Assembly (NCBI GenBank): GCA_963646285.1
Contig: CAVIWF010000052.1
Span: 1 to 16,855 of the forward strand
Direction of reading: 5' to 3'
Source: CAKUFA01 sp963646285
GTDB lineage: Bacteria; Bacillota; Clostridia; Christensenellales; Aristaeellaceae
DNA: 16,855 bases
How positions within the stretch are numbered: the stretch's first letter is position 1; each line of letters opens with the position of its first letter. Below the pieces are notes generated by a model, which saw nothing but the letters and a program-made list of their open reading frames with translations, had not been told where the DNA came from and did no database searches. Below are positions 1 through 5,390 of the stretch, one piece after another. The position numbers and the translations under genes were made by a program.

Positions 1-2
1 AG

Positions 3-74
3 CAGACCATCAACAAACCCTAGGTGGCGTTGGAGGGCTCGCAAGCCCTTCAACTCTAAATCGAAAATCGGCGA
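3..74. repeat. 72-nt dispersed direct repeat, left copy
   Basis: This segment matches 16744-16815 in the same orientation with 64 of 72 positions identical by hand alignment. Most differences cluster just before a small hairpin (AGGGCT, cgca, AGCCCT at 34-49) which is kept in both copies. The sequence loses similarity abruptly at both ends. It is noncoding here. It looks like a dispersed intergenic repeat of the miniature or REP-like kind, but no transposase or terminal inverted repeat is visible and I cannot name a family. Confidence 0.75.
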
Positions 75-156
75 CATGTGCGGCGATTTTCGTGCTTTTT
101 CGCCAGAAAAAGCTTCATTACACGAACGAACGGCCGGGAGAACGGTGAAACCGTTC
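62..156. repeat. Cluster of three intergenic stem-loops
   Basis: Three inverted repeats follow the 72-nt repeat: CGAAAATCG/CGATTTTCG (62-70 and 84-92), GCTTTTTC/GAAAAAGC with loop gcca (94-101 and 106-113), and GAACGGT/ACCGTTC with loop gaa (140-146 and 150-156). The first begins inside the repeat and extends beyond it. No gene is visible in 1-259. These may be parts of a composite repeat element; any function is unknown. Confidence 0.6.
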
Positions 157-179
157 GACCAGTGAGTGAGTGCAAAACT

Positions 180-206
180 CGACAAAGTGGCAAGGCCACT
201 TTGTCG
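180..206 (-). terminator. Perfect 12-bp hairpin, probable terminator of the GH3 gene
   Basis: The arms CGACAAAGTGGC (180-191) and GCCACTTTGTCG (195-206) pair perfectly around a 3-nt loop. Read on the minus strand, the direction of the glycoside hydrolase gene, the hairpin is followed by AGTTTTGC, a short T run. It is the second of two strong hairpins downstream of that gene's stop codon. The T run is weak, so efficiency is uncertain; it could instead be a structural part of the repeat region. Confidence 0.5.
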
Positions 207-213
207 ACGTACT

Positions 214-241
214 GGGGCGCCGGCAAAATTGCCGACGCCCC
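214..241 (-). terminator. 13-bp GC-rich hairpin just downstream of the GH3 stop codon
   Basis: GGGGCG, CGGCAA, loop, TTGCCG, CGCCCC form a long stem 18 nt beyond the stop codon of the minus-strand gene. On the plus strand position 220/235 is a C-A mismatch, but in minus-strand RNA it becomes a G-U pair, so the stem is fully paired only in the transcript of the glycoside hydrolase gene. No T tract follows directly, so it may protect the mRNA 3' end or act with the next hairpin rather than terminate alone. Confidence 0.5.
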
Positions 242-259
242 TTTGGTGGAATGGATTGC

Positions 260-3200
260 TTACTTGGTTACGGTGATGTAGTTTTCTACTGCAGCTGCAT
301 CCGTGTAGGTGCCAACGGTGATCCCAGTCAGTTCTTCGAACTGGTTGGTGTGCATCAGCACGTTCAGGATGTTGATGGTAGCCTTCTGCAGGTCAGCCAG
401 GGACAGGGGATTGTAGTCCGCTTCGCCCAGCATGTTGGTGCCAACCGTAGCAGCGTGCTCCTTATAAGCAGCGGAGTAGTGGGTTGCATCGGAGGTGGAA
501 ACCTGAGAGAGCATGTAGGTGATGGTCACAGTGCCGTCGCCGTTGCTCACGTAGGAAGCCTTGCCTTCAGCGTTCAGGGACTCAATCAGTTCCTTCACGG
601 TCACATACTTGAAGTCGCTGTTGCCGTTTTCATCCTTCACCAGGGTAGCCACTTCGGTGGTGTTGAAGCTGTCTTCGGTAGCCTTCACGGTCCATGCGGT
701 GCCGTTGGCATCCAGCTGATAGTCGCCCCAGTCGGTAGATACGCTCTTCCACACCCAGGTGCCCCAGGTAGAGGAGGTAGCCACGGTGCTGGGATAGCCG
801 CCGTCGGTAGCAACGCCGTCTTCATTATAGGTGATGACGGGTTCCACGTCTGCGATGTAAGCCATGATGTTGGCGTTCACGTCCTTGCCGGGCATGATCA
901 GGTCATTGCCTGCGTGCATGGCCAGGAAGTCCCGCATGCCGCCGGATCCGCCCCAGTCGGTCATCACGATGCCGGTGAAGCCCCACTCGGTACGGAGGAT
1001 ATCCTGCTGAATGTCGTAGTCGTTAGCGGAAGGTACGCCGTTGACAATGCCATAGGTGCTCATCATGCCCATGGGATTGGCCAGCTTCACAGCGATTTCG
1101 AACTGCTTCAGGTAGATTTCACGGAAGGCACGCTCGGAAACCACGTCGTTCTGGCTGCCGCGGCTGTTCTCCTGATCGTTGCCAGCGAAGTGCTTCAGGG
1201 TAACGCCCACGCCCTTGTTGCTCTGTACGCCCAGGGTCTCGTAGCCGCCCGTCAGACCTGCGATCACAGGATCTTCGGAGTAGTACTCGAAGTTACGGCC
1301 GCACAGGGGGTTACGGTGAATGTTCATGCCGGGAGCCAGCCACTGGCTGACGCCGTACTGGAGCATTTCCTGACCAACGTTCTGACCCATGGTGTAGGCC
1401 AGGTCGGTGTTCCAGGTCTGGGCGATCATGGTGCCCACGGGGTAAGCGGTGCAGTACTGATAGTATTCGTTGCCGTCCAGACCGGTGTAGCTCTGGGAGA
1501 TACGCAGACCGGCAGGGCCGTCAGCATTGGTCATGGAGGGGATTGCCTTGTCAGCAGCGTACAGACCCACCGTCTGACCGGCAGAACCGTCGATGTACAC
1601 GCCATTGGTGTAGTCAATCACGTCCTGACCAGCGGAAGCGGTGCTGGGAGACTTAGCGCCGGAGGACTGGCCGTTTGCGTTAGGGGACTTGCTGCCGCCT
1701 TCCACGATGTCAGCCATCTGGATGGTGGTCAGGCCGGAAACGAACTGTTCCAGGGTAAGCTTGCCTTCAGCAACGTCCTTCAGGGTAGCGCCGCTGTAGT
1801 CAGCCATGGTTTCGGGCTTTTCGGTCACAGCGTTGCCGTCAGCGTCGAAGTACACGGTGTTGATGGTGTACTCGGTGTTGGTGGCATAGTCATAACCCTT
1901 GGTGCCGATGAGGGATTCGTCGGTGGTAGCAGACACATAGCCCGTTACGGTGCCGTCGCCTGCAACGCCCTTTTCCTCATAGGGGTTCTCGGTCACGATG
2001 TCGGCAGCCTTCAGGGTCAGCTTCACAGCGTTTTCGGTGCTGGGAGCCTGCAGGCCGTTGGCCTTGTCGTTTTCTGCCTTGAATTCGTCAACCAGCTTGT
2101 TGTAGTTCTCGATGTTGCTCTCGGTGGTGGCGTCGTCATAGTCGCCGGAAGAGCCGCCGGGATACACGCCGTCACGATTCAGAGACACCTTGTTCTGCAG
2201 CTGTTCGGTGGTAGCTTCAGCATCCAGTGCGATGACAGCGGCAGCCACGGTGTTGCGGGAGCTGTTGCCCACACGCACGGTGTAGTCGCCTGCTTCCAGG
2301 ATGTAAGCAGCCTTCTCCTCGGAGTAGGAGGACATTTCGGTGGTCTTGTAGCTGATGGTCAGGGTCTGGGATGCGCCGGGAGCCAGCTCATCGGTCTTGC
2401 CATAGGCAGCCAGTTCCTGATAGGGCTTCTCCAGGGTTCCTTCGGGAGCGGAGAAGTACACCTGCACAACTTCCTTGCCGGCTGCGTCGCCGGTGTTGGT
2501 CACAGTGGCCTTCACGGTCACGTTGGAAGCATCGGCAGTCACTTCATCCACCTTGATGTCGAAGGTGGTGTAGCTCAGGCCATAGCCGAAGGGATACAGC
2601 ACAGCGTCTGCCTTGTAGGTATCGAAGTAACGATAGCCCACAAACACGTCTTCGGAGTAGAACTCGATCTCGTCCGCCCAAGGATCTTCTGCATTGATGT
2701 TGCTGAAGTACTTGGTGGAAGGCCAATCGTAAATGCTCTTGGTCCAGGTGTCAACCAGCTTGCCGGAGGGGTTGGTTTCGCCGTTCAGCACGCTGACGAT
2801 GGCGTCACCGCCCAACTCACCGGGGTTGGAGACCAGCACCAGAGCGTCTGCGCCGGACTCTGCGAACCAGCTGGCGTCAATGTTGATCACGTTGAGCAGC
2901 ACAACCACCTTGTCGAAGGTTGCGGACAAGGTCTTGATGTTGGCAAGCTCGTTGGCACTCAGCTCGTAGTCGTTCTCAATGTCACGGTCAGCACCTTCAC
3001 CGGCGTTCCGGCGGATGGTGTAGAAAGCGGTGTCGGTTTCACCAGCCAGTGCCTTCAGGGCATCGTCGGTGAATACTTCGGTCAGGGCGGTGTCGTCTGC
3101 CAGGTTGGACTTGCCCATGCCCAGGCCCGTGGTGTTGTTGGGGTTAGCTTCGTCCAGTGCGACCAGATAATCCTTGGTCAGCACGTCATAACCTGCGTTG

Positions 3201-3559
3201 GTGAAGCCATCCAGAATGGAAGTAGCGATGGCTTCGCCTTCCACCACGGTGCCGTCAGCATAAACAATACGGTTGTTCACAGCGCCGGAACCGGTGCCGC
3301 CCTTGGTGGTCTGAATGGCACCGATACCAAACAGGGCAACCTTGCCCTCCTTGGCAAAAGGCAGTGCGCCGTTGTTGTTCTCCAGCAGAACAATACCTTC
3401 CTTGGCGATCTGCATAGAGGTTTGTGCGTGTTCGATCTCAGCCTGGGTTACTTCCGTGGTCGTTTGCGGATTGCTCTGTGCAAAGGCTGCCGGCACGCTC
3501 GTCATTGCGAGCATGGCGGACAGTGCAACAGAGACAATCATCTGTCCCCGTTTCTTCAT
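260..3559 (-). CDS. Secreted glycoside hydrolase family 3 protein (beta-glucosidase-like), swapped domain order
   Basis: This 1099-residue enzyme probably releases terminal sugars from beta-linked plant or microbial glycans outside the cell. A signal peptide (residues 1-27, ending AAFA before Q28) has no lipobox cysteine. The GH3 C-terminal-type domain comes first (about 48-330; GEGADR at 187-192, GYGLSYTTF near 325), then a fibronectin III-like domain, then the catalytic (alpha/beta)8 barrel. The barrel carries KHFAGNDQE and GIVMTDW, whose Asp868 is the expected nucleophile. This reversed order is known from Ruminococcus and Butyrivibrio beta-glucosidases. About 230 residues follow the nucleophile, including a long insert after LIMPG; no anchor or sortase signal ends the chain. 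The start at 3559 is chosen because AAGGAG lies about 8 nt upstream and the signal peptide begins MKKRGQ; an upstream in-frame ATG at 3598 has neither. Substrate cannot be read from sequence; beta-xylosidase is an alternative. Confidence 0.9.
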   Translation of the reverse strand: MKKRGQMIVSVALSAMLAMTSVPAAFAQSNPQTTTEVTQAEIEHAQTSMQIAKEGIVLLENNNGALPFAKEGKVALFGIGAIQTTKGGTGSGAVNNRIVYADGTVVEGEAIATSILDGFTNAGYDVLTKDYLVALDEANPNNTTGLGMGKSNLADDTALTEVFTDDALKALAGETDTAFYTIRRNAGEGADRDIENDYELSANELANIKTLSATFDKVVVLLNVINIDASWFAESGADALVLVSNPGELGGDAIVSVLNGETNPSGKLVDTWTKSIYDWPSTKYFSNINAEDPWADEIEFYSEDVFVGYRYFDTYKADAVLYPFGYGLSYTTFDIKVDEVTADASNVTVKATVTNTGDAAGKEVVQVYFSAPEGTLEKPYQELAAYGKTDELAPGASQTLTISYKTTEMSSYSEEKAAYILEAGDYTVRVGNSSRNTVAAAVIALDAEATTEQLQNKVSLNRDGVYPGGSSGDYDDATTESNIENYNKLVDEFKAENDKANGLQAPSTENAVKLTLKAADIVTENPYEEKGVAGDGTVTGYVSATTDESLIGTKGYDYATNTEYTINTVYFDADGNAVTEKPETMADYSGATLKDVAEGKLTLEQFVSGLTTIQMADIVEGGSKSPNANGQSSGAKSPSTASAGQDVIDYTNGVYIDGSAGQTVGLYAADKAIPSMTNADGPAGLRISQSYTGLDGNEYYQYCTAYPVGTMIAQTWNTDLAYTMGQNVGQEMLQYGVSQWLAPGMNIHRNPLCGRNFEYYSEDPVIAGLTGGYETLGVQSNKGVGVTLKHFAGNDQENSRGSQNDVVSERAFREIYLKQFEIAVKLANPMGMMSTYGIVNGVPSANDYDIQQDILRTEWGFTGIVMTDWGGSGGMRDFLAMHAGNDLIMPGKDVNANIMAYIADVEPVITYNEDGVATDGGYPSTVATSSTWGTWVWKSVSTDWGDYQLDANGTAWTVKATEDSFNTTEVATLVKDENGNSDFKYVTVKELIESLNAEGKASYVSNGDGTVTITYMLSQVSTSDATHYSAAYKEHAATVGTNMLGEADYNPLSLADLQKATINILNVLMHTNQFEELTGITVGTYTDAAAVENYITVTK

Positions 3560-3585
3560 GGTATACTCCTTTCCTGTCCACAAAA

Positions 3586-3608
3586 CACAGTCATCCATAC
3601 CGACTGTG
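3586..3608 (-). promoter_or_regulatory. Inverted repeat in the 5' leader of the GH3 gene
   Basis: CACAGTC (3586-3592) and GACTGTG (3602-3608) are perfect 7-bp arms separated by 9 nt. They lie between the predicted promoter and the ribosome binding site of the glycoside hydrolase gene. They could be an operator just downstream of the start of transcription or a small hairpin in the mRNA leader. No regulator family is recognised. Confidence 0.35.
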
Positions 3609-3621
3609 CAAGTCTGTATTT

Positions 3622-3650
3622 ATGTTACCATGCATTTGTGCAGATTGCAA
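3622..3650 (-). promoter_or_regulatory. Predicted sigma-A promoter of the GH3 gene
   Basis: On the minus strand TTGCAA (3650-3645) is followed after exactly 17 nt by TAACAT (3627-3622). Each hexamer matches four of six consensus bases. The spacing and the position about 60 nt upstream of the start codon support the call. A perfect 10-bp palindrome GTATCGATAC at 3657-3666 sits just upstream of the -35 element and could bind an activator or repressor. The match is moderate. Confidence 0.45.
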
Positions 3651-3765
3651 TAAGTTGTATCGATACGTTTTGTTTCTATGCTGAAACCGCAAGTTTCCTG
3701 TAACCAAACCATAGGCTCATGTCAATCATTTAACATACATAAAATAGGAAAATATCCAAAATGCC

Positions 3766-3827
3766 ATTTTCCGAACGTTCACATTTTCCAAACGAAATTT
3801 TCTTTTCTTAAAAAATAGTTCGGAAAA
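3766..3827 (+). promoter_or_regulatory. PurR-box-like operator (inverted TTTTCCGAAC sequences)
   Basis: TTTTCCGAAC at 3767-3776 and its inverted copy GTTCGGAAAA at 3818-3827 match the core of the Bacillus PurBox (CCGAAC flanked by A/T). A third, weaker copy TTTTCCAAAC at 3784-3793 points the same way as the first and lies about 17 bp from the inverted box, the spacing typical of PurR sites. The inverted box ends 4 nt before the -35 element of the purine promoter. Known biology: PurR of Bacillus represses pur genes and is released by PRPP. Whether this host has a PurR is not shown here. Confidence 0.55.
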
Positions 3828-3831
3828 TCTC

Positions 3832-3860
3832 TTGACAGCCGGGCGTTCATCAGGTAGGAT
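3832..3860 (+). promoter_or_regulatory. Predicted sigma-A promoter of the pur operon
   Basis: A perfect -35 hexamer TTGACA (3832-3837) is followed after 17 nt by TAGGAT (3855-3860), matching four of six -10 bases. AT-rich DNA upstream may act as an UP element. Transcription would start near 3866-3868, giving a leader of about 200 nt before purE. The PurR-box-like sites abut the -35. Confidence 0.7.
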
Positions 3861-3868
3861 AAAGAGCA

Positions 3869-3901
3869 CCCGATGATGTGTGCGCAACGCATGTCCTCGG
3901 G
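3869..3901 (+). promoter_or_regulatory. Leader RNA stem-loop upstream of purE
   Basis: CCCGA (3869-3873) pairs with TCGGG (3897-3901). Inside, GTGTGCG (3878-3884) pairs with CGCATGT (3888-3894) around loop caa, using some G-U pairs. The hairpin sits at the very 5' end of the predicted transcript and could stabilise it or form part of the attenuation system downstream. It does not match a riboswitch aptamer that I recognise. Confidence 0.4.
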
Positions 3902-3926
3902 CAGCAAAGACAAAGGAGGCCTCCCC

Positions 3927-4025
3927 ATGCGCTGCACCAGCATTCGAACCGGTCGTTCCCTGGGTTGGACTTCCTTTGGCATCAAGGACAGGTGTATACT
4001 TCGGCGCAGCCATTCAGCAGACTGA
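3927..4025 (+). CDS. Putative 32-residue leader peptide of the pur operon
   Basis: An ATG at 3927 is preceded by a near-perfect ribosome binding site, AAAGGAGG (3912-3919), at 7-nt spacing. It opens a 32-codon frame rich in Arg and Ser (begins MRCTSIRTGR, ends RRSHSAD) that stops with TGA at 4023-4025, inside the 3' side of the terminator stem. The product resembles nothing I know and has no run of one amino acid typical of amino-acid attenuators. The start signals and the stop position suggest a regulatory role: a ribosome reaching the stop would cover the terminator hairpin. The frame could also be chance, since no conservation can be checked here. The leader's CAAAGGAGG (3911-3919) can pair over 9 bp with CTTCCTTTG (3970-3978) within the ORF, which would block its translation. 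Confidence 0.4.
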   Translation: MRCTSIRTGRSLGWTSFGIKDRCILRRSHSAD

Positions 4026-4042
4026 ACAGGCGGCGCTTTTTT
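4004..4042 (+). terminator. Intrinsic terminator (attenuator) in the purE leader
   Basis: The arms GCGC-a-GCC-a-TTCAG and CTGAA-ca-GGC-g-GCGC (4004-4017 and 4022-4036) form a 12-bp interrupted stem with loop caga, followed immediately by six T residues (4037-4042). This is a textbook Rho-independent terminator, yet it lies downstream of the operon promoter and only 4 nt before the purE ribosome binding site. It can therefore act only as an attenuator of the pur operon, unless transcription starts downstream of it. The leader ORF ends inside the stem. Confidence 0.8.
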
Positions 4043-4065
4043 CATGAAGGAGGTTGCAATTCAAG

Positions 4066-4551
4066 GTGAAGAAAGTTGCAGTCATCATGGGCAGCGACAG
4101 CGATTTGCCGGTGCTCAAGGGCGCCTTTGAACAGCTGAAAAAGCTGGACATCCCCTACGAAGCCCACGTTTACTCGGCTCACCGCACCCCGGCGGAAGCG
4201 GCAGCCTTTGCCCAAAGTGCCCGGGAAAATGGCTTCGGCGTGCTGATTGCCGCCGCAGGCAAGGCAGCCCACCTGGCAGGGGCTTTGGCAGCCCAGACCA
4301 CCCTGCCGGTCATTGGCATTCCCGTGAAATCCTCCACCCTGGACGGATTGGACGCTCTCCTTTCCACGGTGCAGATGCCCAGCGGTATGCCGGTAGCCAC
4401 GGTAGCCATTGACGGGGCAGCCAACGCCGCCCTGCTGGCCGCCCAGATTCTGGCGGTGGAAGACGCCGCCCTGGCAGAGAAGCTGACCCAAATGCGCAAG
4501 GCCCAGCACGATGCCGTTTTAGCCAAGGATGCAGCCCTGGAAACCATGTAA
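4066..4551 (+). CDS. purE: PurE, 5-(carboxyamino)imidazole ribonucleotide mutase / AIR carboxylase
   Basis: PurE (161 residues) supplies 4-carboxy-AIR, step six of purine synthesis. The phosphate-binding segment MGSDSDLPV is at the N terminus, followed by SAHRTP with the catalytic His, AAHLAG, and LLSTVQMPSGMPVATV. Length and motifs fit the family's usual 160 or so residues. The start is GTG at 4066, giving the usual (M)KKVAVIMGSDSD; the site GAAGGAGG (4046-4053) is 12 nt away, rather far. A TTG at 4054 directly abuts that site and is less likely. It is the first gene of the operon and lies right behind the leader attenuator. No purK, the usual partner of class I PurE, is present in the window, so it may use CO2 directly or rely on a distant purK. 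It carries GKAAHLAG where most bacterial enzymes have GGAAHLPG. Confidence 0.93.
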   Translation: MKKVAVIMGSDSDLPVLKGAFEQLKKLDIPYEAHVYSAHRTPAEAAAFAQSARENGFGVLIAAAGKAAHLAGALAAQTTLPVIGIPVKSSTLDGLDALLSTVQMPSGMPVATVAIDGAANAALLAAQILAVEDAALAEKLTQMRKAQHDAVLAKDAALETM

Positions 4552-4563
4552 AAGCCGAACATT
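4551..4563 (+). promoter_or_regulatory. Single PurR-box-like sequence between purE and purC
   Basis: AAAGCCGAACATT, starting at the last base of the purE stop codon, matches the Bacillus PurBox consensus (AWWWCCGAACWWT) at 12 of 13 positions. It stands alone, without an inverted partner, and no promoter is seen beside it in the short purE-purC gap. It may be chance. Confidence 0.2.
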
Positions 4564-4587
4564 TCAAACTATGAGGAGGAAATGAAC

Positions 4588-5298
4588 ATGAAGAAGCTGG
4601 AACAGCTCTATGAAGGCAAGGCCAAGAAGGTATTCGCAACGGATGACCCCAATGTGGTGCTGGTGGACTACAAGGACGACGCTACTGCCTTTAATGGTCT
4701 GAAGAAGGGCACCATCCTGGGCAAGGGCGTGATCAACAACCGGGTCACCAATTTCCTGATGCAGATGCTGGAAAAGAACGGCATCCCCACCCACTACATT
4801 GAGGAGATTTCCGACCGGGAGACCCTGGTGAAGAAGGTGCACATTGTGCCCCTGGAAGTGATCGTGCGGAACATTGCCGCCGGTTCCCTTTCCAAGCGGC
4901 TGGGTCTGCCGGAAGGCACCAAGCTGAAGAAGACCGTGCTGGAATACTGCTACAAGGACGACGACCTGGGCGACCCCATGGTGAACGAGTACCACATCAT
5001 GGCCATGGGCTGGGTGGAAAAGTCCGTGCTGGATCAGATTGCCGCCTATGCCCTGCGCATTAACGAGCTGCTGACCGCCTACCTGAAGGACGTGAACATT
5101 GAGCTGATCGACTTCAAGCTGGAGTTCGGCATTACCAATGATGGTCAGCTGGTGCTGGCGGACGAAATCAGCCCCGATACCTGCCGTTTCTGGGACGCTA
5201 CCACCGGCGAAAAGCTGGACAAAGATCGTTTCCGCCGGGATCTGGGCAATGTGGAAGACGCCTACATTGAAATCCGCAAGCGTCTGATGGGCGAGTAA
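4588..5298 (+). CDS. purC: PurC, SAICAR synthase
   Basis: PurC (236 residues) joins aspartate to 4-carboxy-AIR using ATP, giving SAICAR, step seven. Visible family motifs are YEGKAKKV at the N terminus, DDATAFNG near residue 30, VPLEVIVRNIAAGSL near 90-105, IDFKLEFG, and ADEISPDTCRFWD near 190-205. Length is close to the 241-residue Bacillus enzyme. The ATG at 4588 is chosen because GAGGAGGA (4573-4580) stands 8 nt upstream; the ATG at 4582 would be only 2 nt from it. It begins 36 nt after purE and is in the same operon. The product's next enzyme, SAICAR lyase (purB), is not in the window. Confidence 0.96.
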   Translation: MKKLEQLYEGKAKKVFATDDPNVVLVDYKDDATAFNGLKKGTILGKGVINNRVTNFLMQMLEKNGIPTHYIEEISDRETLVKKVHIVPLEVIVRNIAAGSLSKRLGLPEGTKLKKTVLEYCYKDDDLGDPMVNEYHIMAMGWVEKSVLDQIAAYALRINELLTAYLKDVNIELIDFKLEFGITNDGQLVLADEISPDTCRFWDATTGEKLDKDRFRRDLGNVEDAYIEIRKRLMGE

Positions 5299-5312
5299 TA
5301 TCCGCTTTTCAC

Positions 5313-5350
5313 CCTGCCCCTCCAGGGATGCAGCATCTGCGAGGGGCAGG
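5313..5350 (+). other. Strong stem-loop between purC and purF
   Basis: CCTGCCCCTC (5313-5322) and GAGGGGCAGG (5341-5350) form a perfect 10-bp stem, with a smaller GATG/CATC stem (5327-5330 and 5334-5337) inside the loop. No T tract follows (next bases CGTCCTTTGC), so it is unlikely to be an efficient intrinsic terminator. It lies 15 nt after the purC stop in the operon's longest gap (92 nt) and may stabilise the upstream mRNA or reduce expression of purF onward. Confidence 0.6.
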
Positions 5351-5390
5351 CGTCCTTTGCTTATTTCACACATGAACAAGGAGTAAAACC

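Noticed and set aside
170..3703. A 1177-codon open frame on the plus strand, antisense to the GH3 gene
   Set aside because: It mirrors the GH3 gene over its whole length. Its predicted protein is low complexity (Gly, Val, His, Ala rich) with no known domain, whereas the minus frame has a signal peptide, a ribosome binding site and GH3 motifs. Codon bias in GC-rich genes clears stops from the opposite strand.
3866..4065. Guanine/adenine, PRPP (ykkC-type), ZTP (pfl), THF riboswitch or T-box in the purE leader
   Set aside because: None of the conserved core sequences of these classes could be found by eye. CTCGGGCA at 3896-3903 vaguely recalls the 3' end of the ZTP motif but lacks the rest. A covariance-model scan would settle it.
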